Positions 23,801 to 30,538 are shown, counted from the first letter of the stretch. The stretch: 41,541 bases of DNA from Opitutia bacterium (GCA_947472765.1 CANJCM010000038.1:1-41541); one strand, 5' to 3'. The notes: a model not told the origin generated them from the sequence alone. Translations and numbers: made by a program.

Positions 23801-25294
23801 GACCGGCGTCAATTCCAACGTCAGGCCGCGAACCGCCGGAGCCGATTCCCGTGCATCAACGCGCGACTCCTCCGCTGGCATTTTCTCCGGACTCCTGGCT
23901 CCTGACTCCTGACTCCTGACTCCTGGCTCCTGACTCCTCACCCCCACTTCCTCCCTCACGATCGCCCCGAGTTCCTCGAGCAGGGCATAGCCGGCCCGAA
24001 TGGATTTCGCGGCCGGCATGTTGAGGAACGGGAAGCGCTCGATGTCGCCGAGGCCGAACGCCTTCATCCGCAGCACCACATCCGCGAGATTGGCGCGCTG
24101 GATCTCCGGCTGCGTGAACCGCGGCCGCTCGAGGAAGTCCTTTTCCGAGTAAAGGCGGATGCACACGCCCTCGGCGACGCGACCGCTGCGGCCCTTCCGC
24201 TGGTCCGCGCTCGACTGCGAGATTTCCTCAATCGGGAGCCGCCGGGTCCGCGCCTGAGGGGAGTAGCGGCTGAAGCGCGCGAGGCCGCTGTCGATGACGA
24301 AGCGGATGCCGGGGATCGTGAGCGACGTCTCGGCGATGTTGGTGGCGAGGACGATCTTCCTTCGTTGGGAAGGTGCGAACACGCGCTGCTGCTCGGCATT
24401 CGAGAGCCGGCCGAACAGCGGCACCAGTTCGCAGTCGCGCAGCCGGCGGCCCTCGAGCACATCGCCCGCCTCGCGGATGTCGCGCTCCGCGGGCAGGAAC
24501 ACCAGCACGTCGCCCGTGGTGGATTCGCGGACAATCCGCTCCACCGCGTCGATGGCACCGTCGATGTAGTGCACCGCCTCGGCGCGCTCCGCCTGATGCG
24601 CGGCCCGGCCCGCCGCCTTGGCGTCCTCGTCGACTGCCTCCTCGCCGGGCGAGAGCGCGTCCTCGTCCCCCGAGCCGTCGAGCGGGGCATAGATGACCTC
24701 GACGGGAAACGTGCGCCCCTCGACCTTGAGCACGGGCGCGCCTTCGAACGCGGCGCTGAACGCCTCCGTGTCGATCGTGGCCGAGGTGATGATAATCGAG
24801 AGGTCCGGCCGCTTGAAGCGGAGGGTGCGCAGATGGCCGATCAGGAAATCGATGTTGAGCGAGCGCTCGTGGGCCTCGTCGATGATGATGGTGTCGTACT
24901 CACGCAGCAGCGGATCGCCCTGCACCTCGGCGAGCAGCATGCCGTCGGTGAGAAATTTGATCACCGTTTGCGAAGTGGTCTGGTCGTTGAACCGGATCTT
25001 GCAGCCGACCTCACGGCCCCAACCGACGCCGAGTTCCTCCGCCACGCGCCGCGAGATCGAAAGGGCCGCGACCCGCCGGGGCTGCGTGCAAGCGATGCGC
25101 CCACGCGTGCCGCGTCCGGCGGCGAGGCACATCTTCGGGATCTGCGTGGTTTTGCCCGAGCCGGTTTCGCCCGCAATGATGACGACCTGGTGGGCCTGAA
25201 TGGCCGCGGTGATTTCCTCGGCGCGCGCGCTGATGGGCAGCTCGGCGGGAAAGCCGAGGCGAAAGGGAAAGGAAGTGGGACGGGCCGCCGACAC
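20843..25294 (-). CDS. hrpA: ATP-dependent RNA helicase HrpA (DEAH family) with two repeat insertions
   Basis: A 1483-residue DEAH-box helicase, longer than the usual 1300 or so. Walker A GETGSGKTT is at 42-50, DEAH at 139-142, SATID follows, and motif VI reads QRKGRSGR; the helicase-associated and C-terminal DUF3418 regions fill the rest. HrpA acts on RNA and ribosome-bound mRNA in the cytoplasm. The start is a GTG at 25294; no in-frame ATG lies upstream, and the family N-terminus begins a few residues later. Two in-frame low-complexity inserts are odd: about residues 451-468 come from a 7-base tandem array (GVRSQE-type peptide), and about 871-907 from an R5 palindrome pair plus a 12-base tandem array (PRAE repeats). 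Both fall between domains and keep the frame. Confidence 0.95.
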   Translation of the reverse strand: MSAARPTSFPFRLGFPAELPISARAEEITAAIQAHQVVIIAGETGSGKTTQIPKMCLAAGRGTRGRIACTQPRRVAALSISRRVAEELGVGWGREVGCKIRFNDQTTSQTVIKFLTDGMLLAEVQGDPLLREYDTIIIDEAHERSLNIDFLIGHLRTLRFKRPDLSIIITSATIDTEAFSAAFEGAPVLKVEGRTFPVEVIYAPLDGSGDEDALSPGEEAVDEDAKAAGRAAHQAERAEAVHYIDGAIDAVERIVRESTTGDVLVFLPAERDIREAGDVLEGRRLRDCELVPLFGRLSNAEQQRVFAPSQRRKIVLATNIAETSLTIPGIRFVIDSGLARFSRYSPQARTRRLPIEEISQSSADQRKGRSGRVAEGVCIRLYSEKDFLERPRFTQPEIQRANLADVVLRMKAFGLGDIERFPFLNMPAAKSIRAGYALLEELGAIVREEVGVRSQEPGVRSQESGARSPEKMPAEESRVDARESAPAVRGLTLELTPVGRELARLPVDPTVGRMILQARAERALREVIVIAAGLSIQDPRERPMDRQQQADAAHRRFVHPDSDFLTLWKIWETYHDEFEGLSQARLRRFCREHFLSYARMREWRDIHTQLLDVLKERDDFRMTSAFDGVRSAPRSEPKPPPGQSKHRSEAPPKDPLGFGTPAYRAIHRSILAGLLGNIAHYDEDSGAFKATHDRKVVLFPGSVLFRREEGRKSSGAVKPPAGKESRPKIPRWIMASEIMETSRLYARTCAKLDPAWALELGAHVVRVAHSEPFWNEEQGRVLVKQRTRLYGLELDSRSVGFGKIDPVHATEIFIREGLVNDTVTYPLDFITHNRRVRQTIEDLLTRTRDPGYLNLDEAAYHFYAARLQVPSGTGLPTREDPESRVGRPVPRAEPRAEPRAEPRAEPRAVPPEAAGISSVAELVDLVRERRGAEPRFLMMEPENLRDPNALAHDAEAYPAALPLDNRALPLNYAYRPGQSDDGVTLDVSVHEAETLAPADLDWAVPGHLEAKVEHYLRGLPKTVRVQLAAAIPLADAARELAAELPRRVKPAAGGRWPALTDALVTRLEERFGIRIDPAAWADKPLPDHLRVRVRVVDDKGRELGASRDLGEIAAGLRQHHHAASAAVARVEPAAWRQARAKWETTPQTAWTFGVVPERIVVTEQAGVPVFAYPGLQVEAAPPGRKAPLATERPMQAVALRLFATAGEARAATHLGLIALLERELSHELGWLERDLRAVRQLGPLIALLSPPDELQAQAFSSIRRWICDPARILGRTSIEVEPGGGSCTQEEFQRALAGARADLLGLVPRFVTLLREILVSRQALLVTPKPPPWLADELATLIPPDFLRLTPHPQLAHFPRYLKAFKLRIDRWRQNPAKDAERAAQLAPYHAALVRLRRAGRAESVDAFRWLIEELRVSLFAQELGTAEPVSAVKLDRALAALGAPTLVREEPAAAPKPIVTAAKRDKGAPLKNLNALDRLFQR
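22573..22630 (-). repeat. 12-base tandem array inside hrpA
   Basis: Four full copies of CACGTGGCTCTG and a partial fifth, on the plus strand. On the coding strand each copy encodes Pro-Arg-Ala-Glu. The array runs straight into the R5 palindrome pair and its partial last copy shares CGTGGC with it. Confidence 0.95.
22624..22683. repeat. R5 palindrome pair inside the hrpA coding sequence
   Basis: GTGG, stem CACGGGTC / GACCCGTG, loop TCCC, a 12-base spacer, the same stem with loop GGGA, then CCAC. Loops are exact reverse complements. It is the only palindrome pair of the five families found within a gene here, and it is read in frame. Confidence 0.93.
23891..23939 (-). repeat. 7-base tandem array inside hrpA
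   Basis: Seven heptamers of the type ACTCCTG / GCTCCTG. Because 3 x 7 = 21, the array reads as a 7-residue peptide repeat (GVRSQEP / GVRSQES) and does not break the frame. Confidence 0.95.
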
Positions 25295-25337
25295 GCCGCG
25301 AAGATTGCGGCTCTCGAATGGGACGCAACCCCTCGGA

Positions 25338-25390
25338 ATTTTCGATTTTGGATGAGGATGTCGCTTCGCTCGGTACTCGATTTTCGAATT
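25338..25390 (-). repeat. A-rich 7-base array upstream of hrpA, part of a repeated block
   Basis: The array begins 43 bases before the GTG of hrpA and reads toward it as AAAATCG-type heptamers. Its 45 or so bases, including GATGTCGCTTCGCTCGGTAC, recur at 34217-34262. Confidence 0.65.
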
Positions 25391-25431
25391 CGGAGCCCGA
25401 CCGTAATCGGGAAGGTACCGACTACGGATCT

Positions 25432-25557
25432 CCTGGATTCCGAAGTTGGCCTCGTAGCCCGCTGCGTGAGCAGCGGGACAGTATTGAGCGCAGCAATGAA
25501 GAAGTCCCTGTCCTCACGGACAGGGCCACGGCGAACCGCTTAACTTCGGAATCCAGG
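25432..25557. repeat. Complete R1 element: 126 bp, 16-bp terminal inverted repeats, possible target duplication
   Basis: Perfect inverted ends: CCTGGATTCCGAAGTT (25432-25447) and AACTTCGGAATCCAGG (25542-25557). Inside, 25454-25529 is the 76-bp palindrome pair: GTAG, stem CCCGCTGC / GCAGCGGG, loop GTGA; then stem CCCTGTCC / GGACAGGG, loop TCAC, CCAC. The element is flanked on both sides by GATCT (25427-25431 and 25558-25562), as a transposition target duplication would be. Confidence 0.9.
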
Positions 25558-25563
25558 GATCTC

Positions 25564-25588
25564 GTAGGGGCGGGCCTCGTGCACGCCC
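25564..25588 (+). repeat. R4 palindrome, single
   Basis: GTAG two bases after the R1 flank, then arms GGGCGGGC / GCACGCCC with loop CTCGT (two mismatches). Confidence 0.8.
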
Positions 25589-25626
25589 TCCCGGCTTATC
25601 GGATGGTTGGATTATCGTCCTGCTCC

Positions 25627-25650
25627 GGCCGGTGGGGACACCGGCCCTCC
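25627..25650 (-). repeat. R2 palindrome, single
   Basis: Stem GGCCGGTG / CACCGGCC, loop GGGA, then CTCC. The upstream partner position is occupied by R4. Confidence 0.85.
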
Positions 25651-25669
25651 ATGGTTAGGTCTGCCTCCG

Positions 25670-25702
25670 CAATCGAAAATCGAGATTCCAAGATCGAGAA
25701 TG
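25670..25702 (+). repeat. A-rich 7-base array upstream of the membrane protein gene
   Basis: AATCGAAAATCGAGATTCCA-type heptamers end 41 bases before the ATG at 25744, oriented toward it. Confidence 0.65.
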
Positions 25703-25743
25703 ACGTTGTGCTTCCCGTCACGCGGCGGGATGAAAAGCACCCC

Positions 25744-26259
25744 ATGCAGCAACCTCCGCTTCTACCTTTCGAGACCTACCGGCGCGTGGTGCGGCTCGGG
25801 AAGATGGATGGATCGAGCATTCTGCTCATATCCGGGGCGTTCGCTTTGCTGCAGGCGGTGGCCGGGGACATCCCGGGCGCGATCGTCGGCCTGCTCGTGG
25901 CCGGGGCCGGCGCGATGGAGTTGCACGGCGTCGGCTTGCTCGAGGAAGGGGAGGCGCGCGGGATGGATTGGTTGATCGCAAGCCAGGTGTTCCTGCTCGT
26001 CTCGCTGCTCGGCTACTGCGGGATTCAACTGAGTCACATCGAGATTCCGCCCGTGCCCGATGCGATGGCCCCGATGATCGACGCGAGCGCCGCGCGGCTG
26101 GACATGTCGAGGGAGGAATATCTCCGGTTCATCGAGCGGCTCGGCCTGCAGATTGTGGCCGCTGTCTCGCTCCTCTACCAGGGCGGCATGACGATCTACT
26201 ACGCGCGGCGGCGGCAGATCGTCCGGCGCGCGTTGAACGAATTCACCGACGTAGCGTAA
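25744..26259 (+). CDS. Small integral membrane protein of unknown function
   Basis: A 171-residue protein with about four membrane helices: SSILLISGAFALLQAVAG, IPGAIVGLLVAGAGAMEL, WLIASQVFLLVSLLGYCGIQL and LQIVAAVSLLYQGGMTIYY. A loop of about 35 residues with MSREEYLRFIERLG separates helices 3 and 4, and the C-terminus is basic (ARRRQIVRRALNEF), which by the positive-inside rule is cytoplasmic. I recognise no family. The open frame continues upstream into palindromic repeats; the ATG at 25744 is chosen because the protein-like sequence begins there, 41 bases after a 7-base array. Confidence 0.75.
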   Translation: MQQPPLLPFETYRRVVRLGKMDGSSILLISGAFALLQAVAGDIPGAIVGLLVAGAGAMELHGVGLLEEGEARGMDWLIASQVFLLVSLLGYCGIQLSHIEIPPVPDAMAPMIDASAARLDMSREEYLRFIERLGLQIVAAVSLLYQGGMTIYYARRRQIVRRALNEFTDVA

Positions 26260-26341
26260 GCGGCGGAAGTTTCGGAGGAGCGGAGGGGCTGAGGAACGGA
26301 GGATCGGAATTCCAGAGTCACGGAGATCGGCGCGGCGCCAT

Positions 26342-26451
26342 GTAGGGCCGGCGCTCGTCGCCGGGCCGCTTCTGGACGCTGCCGTCCTTCGGATCACCGT
26401 TCGATCCCTCGTCCGAACGGTCCAGGGCCCGCCGGCGAGCGGCGGCCCTAC
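26342..26451. repeat. R3 palindrome pair, 110 bp
   Basis: GTAG with arms GGCCGGCG and CGCCGGGCC, a long spacer, and an inverted partner (GGCGAGC loop region) ending in CTAC. The gap 26260-26609 also carries a 7-base array; I see no gene. Confidence 0.9.
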
Positions 26452-26538
26452 AATCGAGCGAAGCCTCGGGAACATTCAATGGGTGGCGCGCAGCGCCGGG
26501 GTGTGTCGGGCCCCGCCGCGTGTCGGAGAACCTCGTCC

Positions 26539-26567
26539 GAGAATCGAGAATCGAGAATCCAAAATCC
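26539..26567 (+). repeat. A-rich 7-base array upstream of the molybdenum protein gene
   Basis: GAGAATC, GAGAATC, GAGAATC, CAAAATC heptamers end 42 bases before the ATG at 26610 and read toward it. Confidence 0.7.
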
Positions 26568-26609
26568 GCCCACACTTGCGCCGCCGGACCGGCTTCGTAG
26601 CGTCCGCGC

Positions 26610-27251
26610 ATGTCGAAGGAACGCTACATCGCCGCCAAGCAGAAGTGGGCGGAGAAACAAAAGGCACGCGGCGTCACGGCGCGACCCGTGGCCTCGGCGG
26701 ATCGACTTCCCCCCGGGCAAAAACTCACGACCGGATTTCCCGTGCTTGATCTCGGGGTGCATCCCGAGATCGGGCCCGACGACTGGCGGCTGAAAATCGA
26801 CGGACTCGTCGCGCAGCCACGCACGCTCAGCTGGAGCGAGTTCAATGACCTGCCGCAGGTCGAGGATACGAGCGACTTCCACTGCGTGACGACGTGGAGC
26901 AAGTACGACTGCCGCTGGGGTGGCGTCGCGTTCACCACGCTCTACGAACTCGTGCAGCCCGCACCCGAGGCGCGTTTCGTGTACTTCACGAGCTTCGACG
27001 GCTACTCGACCAACGTGGCGCTCGAGCAATGCCTCGATGACGACGTGCTGATCGCGACCTCCTTCGACGGCGCCCCGGTGTCGCGGGAGCACGGCGGCCT
27101 GGCGCGGGTGATCGTGCCCAAGCTCTATGCGTGGAAGGGCGCCAAGTTCGTCAGCGGCATCACGTTTCTCGCCGAGGACAAACTCGGCTTCTGGGAAGTG
27201 CGTGGGTATTCGAACACGGCGGACCCGTGGACCGAGGATCGCTACGCCTAG
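26610..27251 (+). CDS. Sulfite-oxidase-like molybdopterin oxidoreductase, single domain
   Basis: A 213-residue protein with the oxidoreductase molybdopterin-binding fold of the sulfite oxidase/YedY superfamily. Cys92 in DFHCVTTWSKYD is the expected molybdenum ligand; GVAFTTLYELV and DGYSTNVALEQCLDDDVLIAT and GGLARVIVPKLYAWKGAKFVSGITF are typical of the YuiH-type soluble members. No signal peptide or twin-arginine motif is seen, so it appears cytosolic, unlike YedY. Substrate unknown. mobA, which makes the guanine-dinucleotide form of the cofactor, is the next gene, convergent, 254 bases away. The gene ends in a hairpin that starts at the last base of its TAG. Confidence 0.9.
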   Translation: MSKERYIAAKQKWAEKQKARGVTARPVASADRLPPGQKLTTGFPVLDLGVHPEIGPDDWRLKIDGLVAQPRTLSWSEFNDLPQVEDTSDFHCVTTWSKYDCRWGGVAFTTLYELVQPAPEARFVYFTSFDGYSTNVALEQCLDDDVLIATSFDGAPVSREHGGLARVIVPKLYAWKGAKFVSGITFLAEDKLGFWEVRGYSNTADPWTEDRYA

Positions 27252-27271
27252 TTTTTCGCGGGGCGAAAAAC
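27251..27271. repeat. Triloop hairpin starting in a stop codon
   Basis: Perfect 9-bp stem GTTTTTCGC / GCGAAAAAC with loop GGG; the first G is the last base of TAG. It resembles the second hairpin after the HPr gene. Confidence 0.8.
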
Positions 27272-27282
27272 TTGGTCCGGGG

Positions 27283-27308
27283 GGCCCGCCGGCAAGCGGC
27301 GGCCCTAC
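27283..27308 (-). repeat. R3 palindrome, single
   Basis: Inverted hairpin (GGCCCGCCG arm, loop region GCAAGC) ending in CTAC. Confidence 0.85.
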
Positions 27309-27386
27309 CATCGAGCTACGGAGTTTTCATCTGGCTTTGTGCCCGTGGCCGCGAGCGTGAGCGAGTGGCAAGACATTTTCCCCCAT

Positions 27387-27467
27387 GGAGGGCGGGTGCC
27401 CTCACCCGCCGTTTCCAGACCGCGAAAGCATACGCAACGTTCTGGCCGGTGGGGGCACCGGCCCTCC
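27387..27467. repeat. R2 palindrome pair, 81 bp
   Basis: GGAG, stem GGCGGGTG / CACCCGCC, loop CCCT; then stem GGCCGGTG / CACCGGCC, loop GGGG, CTCC. The spacer with GCGAAAGCAT is shared with the copy at 28447. Confidence 0.92.
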
Positions 27468-27505
27468 ATCGTACAGCCCGCTCAGGAAATCCAAAATCGA
27501 GCATC

Positions 27506-28114
27506 CTAACGCTCGTTCCAGTTCTCAAACTGCGGCACTTCATCGTCTGAAATCGGATGCACCCGCATCAGCCCGGCGGACACCGCCCGGGCGAGCAGCG
27601 TCTGCAGCGAATACTCGCCCCGGACGAGCGCGTCCCAGGCGAGCGGCAGAATCTCGCGTGGATAGATCGCCGCGAGCGGCTCGAAGAAGTCTCCCCGCCG
27701 ACCGACCGCGCCGACGCCCGGACCACAGTGTGCACCGAGCGTGGCGAACCAACCGGCGTTCATCTGCGGGAGATCGATCGCCAGCACGGCGAGCCAGGGC
27801 GTCGTGCAGCGCTCGATGCCGGCGGTGATTCCCACGAGGGGACCGCCGCGACTGAAGGCATCATGGACGGACGCCGTGAATCCGGGCGCTTCCCGGGCCC
27901 ACGTCTGCTCCGATCGGACCGAGAGATAAATTTCGCTCGCGCCGGCGGCCGCGAGCACGTCGCGCTGGCGTTGCCAGAGCGGTTGACCTCCAACCGTCAG
28001 CAACGCCTTGTCGCTTCCCATCCGCGTCGAGTGCCCCGCCGCGAGCAGGACCGCCGCGAGCGGCGCGGCGCCCCGCGGCGACGCGGAGTAAGAATCGGAA
28101 TCGCCCGGAGTCAT
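27506..28114 (-). CDS. mobA: Molybdenum cofactor guanylyltransferase (MobA family)
   Basis: A 202-residue nucleotidyltransferase. LAAVLLAAGHSTRMGSDKALL (about 19-39) is the GTP-binding N-terminal motif of MobA/MocA proteins, and GGPLVGITAGIE and WLAVLAIDLPQMN (metal-binding Asp) follow. MobA adds GMP to molybdopterin to give the bis-MGD cofactor; the related MocA makes the cytosine form, and the two are hard to separate by eye. The neighbouring sulfite-oxidase-like protein would need only plain molybdopterin, so the pairing suggests a molybdenum cluster but not necessarily that this enzyme serves that protein. The ATG at 28114 is chosen over the open frame to 28171. Confidence 0.85.
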   Translation of the reverse strand: MTPGDSDSYSASPRGAAPLAAVLLAAGHSTRMGSDKALLTVGGQPLWQRQRDVLAAAGASEIYLSVRSEQTWAREAPGFTASVHDAFSRGGPLVGITAGIERCTTPWLAVLAIDLPQMNAGWFATLGAHCGPGVGAVGRRGDFFEPLAAIYPREILPLAWDALVRGEYSLQTLLARAVSAGLMRVHPISDDEVPQFENWNER

Positions 28115-28228
28115 GTTCGCCGACGCTAAACAACCGGCCGCGCGCGGCCATGGAAAAGCCTCGGACAACACACCCCGGCGCTGCGCGCCACCCCGCTCGA
28201 GCCGGAACGATGCAGTGGAACGAAATCG

Positions 28229-28330
28229 GCGGGTGTGGGCACCCGCCCTCCAGGGTAGGCAGATCGTTCAGGCTTCCGTTCGCGCTCCTCTCCAAGAGCA
28301 ATCCATGGAGGGACGGTGCCCCCACCGTCC
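28229..28330. repeat. R2 palindromes, inward heads, in the 140-bp duplicated block
   Basis: Same arrangement as 18255-18357: stem GGCGGGTG / CACCCGCC, loop TGGG, CTCC; then GGAG and stem GGACGGTG / CACCGTCC with loop CCCC. This copy pairs fully where the other has two mismatches. Confidence 0.9.
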
Positions 28331-28416
28331 ACGGCTGCCTTTCATCGAGCTGAACGTTCACCAATCAGTTTAGCAACTGCCGCTCGTCGCAGGCCACTGT
28401 CCTTCATTCGAGAAAC

Positions 28417-28442
28417 GGCCCGGCGGCGAGCGCCGGCCCTAC
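28417..28442 (-). repeat. R3 palindrome, single
   Basis: Inverted hairpin ending in CTAC, only four bases from the next R2 pair. Confidence 0.85.
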
Positions 28443-28446
28443 AAAT

Positions 28447-28527
28447 GGAGGGCGGGTGTCCTCACCCGCCGTTTCAAGATCGCGAAAGCATTCGAAACGT
28501 CGTGGCCGGTGGGGACACCGGCCCTCC
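28447..28527. repeat. R2 palindrome pair, 81 bp
   Basis: GGAG, stem GGCGGGTG / CACCCGCC, loop TCCT; then stem GGCCGGTG / CACCGGCC, loop GGGA, CTCC. Loops pair with one G-T. Confidence 0.92.
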
Positions 28528-28565
28528 ACGATACGGTGGCCCTTTCGGCGAGGGAGGTTTCCCCT

Positions 28566-28609
28566 GTAGGGCCGGCGCTCGTCGGCGCGCCGCAAGCAGC
28601 GGCCGTGCA
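28566..28609. repeat. R3 palindrome pair, compressed
   Basis: GTAG plus hairpin, followed at once by a degenerate inverted partner whose head reads GTGC instead of CTAC. Confidence 0.65.
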
Positions 28610-28674
28610 AATCGAGCTCCGGAATCCCGGCTCCATTGAACATTGTACAGGTGCCGAGCCATCCCCCGGCTCGG

Positions 28675-28702
28675 CTTCGTGCCTTTGTGTCTTCGTGGTT
28701 AA
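28675..28702 (+). repeat. 28-base unit with 8-base period
   Basis: CTTCGTGC, CTTTGTGT, CTTCGTGG, then TTAA. Confidence 0.85.
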
Positions 28703-28779
28703 AACCTCCGGGACGTCTCCATCCCGGCCTGCAAAACCCATTCGACAACCCCGGACCCAAAACTAGCGTGCGCGCGCAT

Positions 28780-30099
28780 ATGGCCGAGACCAACCGTCCC
28801 CTCGCCAATCGCATTCTGATCGGACTCGCGGTCGGCGTCGTCGCCGGCATCGCAACGCTGATCATCGGCCGGTTCTCGCCGGGCGTCCTGGACACCATGC
28901 GCCGCGTGTCGACGCAGGTGCTCGATCCCTTCGGCCAGATTTTTCTGCGGATGCTGTTCTTCGTGGTCGTACCTCTGGTGTTCGCGTCGCTCGCCACCGG
29001 GGTGCTGCAACTGGGACGACTCGATCGGCTCGGACCGCTGGCGGGACGCACGTTCACGCTGTTCTTTCTCAACATGTCGATCGGCGTGATGCTCGGCCTG
29101 ATCATGATGAACGTGGTCCAGCCCGGGAATCACCTCGATCCGGTGGCGAAGGCCCGGTTGCTGCAGGAATTTGGCGGCGCGGCCCAGCGTCACATCGCGG
29201 CCGGCGCGGCGAGCCCGGAGATGAGTTTCGCCGTCATCGTCGAGATGTTCATGCCGCGCAATCTGCTCGGCGCCGTCGTCGGCCACACCAACACCACGAT
29301 TGGCGACGTGCTCCCGCTGATCCTGTTCGCGATCCTCGTTGGCGCCGCAGGCACCAAACTCGCCGACGACCAGCGGCGCCAGTTGCAGGGCGCGCTCGAA
29401 ATGGTGAGCGAGCTGATGACCGGCATCGTCAACTTCGCCCTCCGGCTCGCGCCCTATGCCGTGCCGGCGATGATCTACAGTGTGATCGTGAAGATCGGCG
29501 TCGACATCCTCGTGGCGCTGGGGGTGTTCGTGATCGGCTGCGTGGCCGTCATGCTGCTCCACCTCTTCGGCACGATGTCGCTGTGGATTCGCTTCTGGGC
29601 GGGGCGCAGCCCGGTGCAATTTTTCCGGGAAATCCGCGCCGTGCTCATCACCGCGTTCTCGACGAGTTCGAGCAACGCGAGCCTCCCGGCCGCACTGGCC
29701 TGCGCGAAGGACACGTTGCACCTGCAGCCCAGCGTCGCGGGCTTCGTCCTTCCGCTCGGCACGACGATGAACATGAGCGGCACGGCGCTTTACGAAGGCT
29801 GTGTCGTGCTCTTCGTCGCGCAGGTCTTCGGCGTCGATCTTTCCTACAGCCAGCAATTCACCCTGCTCCTGCTCTCGGTGCTCAGCGCGGTCGCGGTCGC
29901 GGGCATCCCGGGCGGATCGCTCCCGCTGATCGCCGGGCTGCTGGTGACGTTCGGCATTCCGCCGGAGGGAATCGGCATCGTGCTCGGCGCGGACCGGATT
30001 CTCGACATGACCCGCACGATGACGAACGTCGGCTCCGATCTGGTGACGACGCTGGTCGTCGACGCGCAGGTGAAGACGGACGCGGCCGGGGCAGCGTAG
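28780..30099 (+). CDS. Dicarboxylate/amino acid:cation symporter (SLC1/DAACS family)
   Basis: A 439-residue inner-membrane secondary transporter. The diagnostic core is complete: serine-rich loop STSSSNASLP (HP1), NMSGTALYEG in TM7 (usually NMDGTALY), GIPGGS (HP2) and DRILDMTRTMTNVGSDL in TM8. These proteins take up dicarboxylates or acidic or neutral amino acids with Na+ or H+. Ser in place of Asp in NMDGT suggests that substrate or cation cannot be guessed from the best-known members. About eight membrane segments are present. The ATG at 28780 is chosen; a GTG four codons upstream is possible. It stands alone between two palindrome islands. Confidence 0.93.
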   Translation: MAETNRPLANRILIGLAVGVVAGIATLIIGRFSPGVLDTMRRVSTQVLDPFGQIFLRMLFFVVVPLVFASLATGVLQLGRLDRLGPLAGRTFTLFFLNMSIGVMLGLIMMNVVQPGNHLDPVAKARLLQEFGGAAQRHIAAGAASPEMSFAVIVEMFMPRNLLGAVVGHTNTTIGDVLPLILFAILVGAAGTKLADDQRRQLQGALEMVSELMTGIVNFALRLAPYAVPAMIYSVIVKIGVDILVALGVFVIGCVAVMLLHLFGTMSLWIRFWAGRSPVQFFREIRAVLITAFSTSSSNASLPAALACAKDTLHLQPSVAGFVLPLGTTMNMSGTALYEGCVVLFVAQVFGVDLSYSQQFTLLLLSVLSAVAVAGIPGGSLPLIAGLLVTFGIPPEGIGIVLGADRILDMTRTMTNVGSDLVTTLVVDAQVKTDAAGAA

Positions 30100-30129
30100 C
30101 CGCGTTTTCGGTCAAACAGCCCAGGCCGT

Positions 30130-30157
30130 TTAACCACGAAGACACGAAGTCACCAAG
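30130..30157 (-). repeat. 28-base unit with 8-base period
   Basis: Inverted: TTAA then CCACGAAG, ACACGAAG, TCACCAAG. Confidence 0.85.
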
Positions 30158-30227
30158 CGCCTCCAATCGCGATCCGGTTGGAACACGGAGTCGACCCGAG
30201 GCGAACCGAGGTCGAGCTTCATACCGG

Positions 30228-30255
30228 TTAACCACCGAGACACCGAGGCACCGAG
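30228..30255 (-). repeat. 28-base unit with 8-base period
   Basis: Inverted: TTAA then CCACCGAG, ACACCGAG, GCACCGAG; a CCGAG variant of the octamer. Confidence 0.85.
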
Positions 30256-30360
30256 GCAATTCCCGGATCGTTGATTCGAACCACAAACCCCGATCGGTTT
30301 ATCCGCAGATGGCGGGCAGATTTCGAACCAATCGCTGATACAGGAGCCAAGCTTCGGAAT

Positions 30361-30504
30361 GTAGGGCCGTCGCCCTTCGACCTAGCTCAGGGCCTTTATT
30401 TTGAGCGAACGTTAGGCTGTGAGCCTGTCGAACGGCTTGTCGACGCGCCGCTTCTGGACGTATTTCCATTTGCGTCCGCGGCACGCCGCAAGCGGCGGCC
30501 CTAC
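30361..30504. repeat. R3 palindrome pair interrupted by another palindrome
   Basis: GTAG at 30361 and the inverted end CTAC at 30501-30504 belong to an R3 pair. After about 12 bases the first hairpin is interrupted by some 65 bases carrying their own inverted ends (CCTTCGACCTAG and CCTGTCGAACGG type), after which R3 sequence (GTCGACGCGCCGCTTC) resumes. Confidence 0.7.
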
Positions 30505-30538
30505 ATTCGAACTTTCGTAACGAGTTTCGTATTCCCCT

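Larger units (their letters stand above)
28115..28779. other. 665-base intergenic palindrome island
   Basis: No gene is seen. In order it holds two R2 palindromes (28229-28330), a single R3 (28417-28442), an R2 pair (28447-28527), a compressed R3 pair (28566-28609) and a 28-base 8-period unit (28675-28702), almost end to end. A promoter for the symporter at 28780 should lie within the last 80 bases, but I cannot place it. Confidence 0.7.

Noticed and set aside
27484-27507. A-rich 7-base array as a promoter element near mobA
   Set aside because: It lies at the 3' end of mobA and not before a start codon, so it does not fit the start-proximal group.
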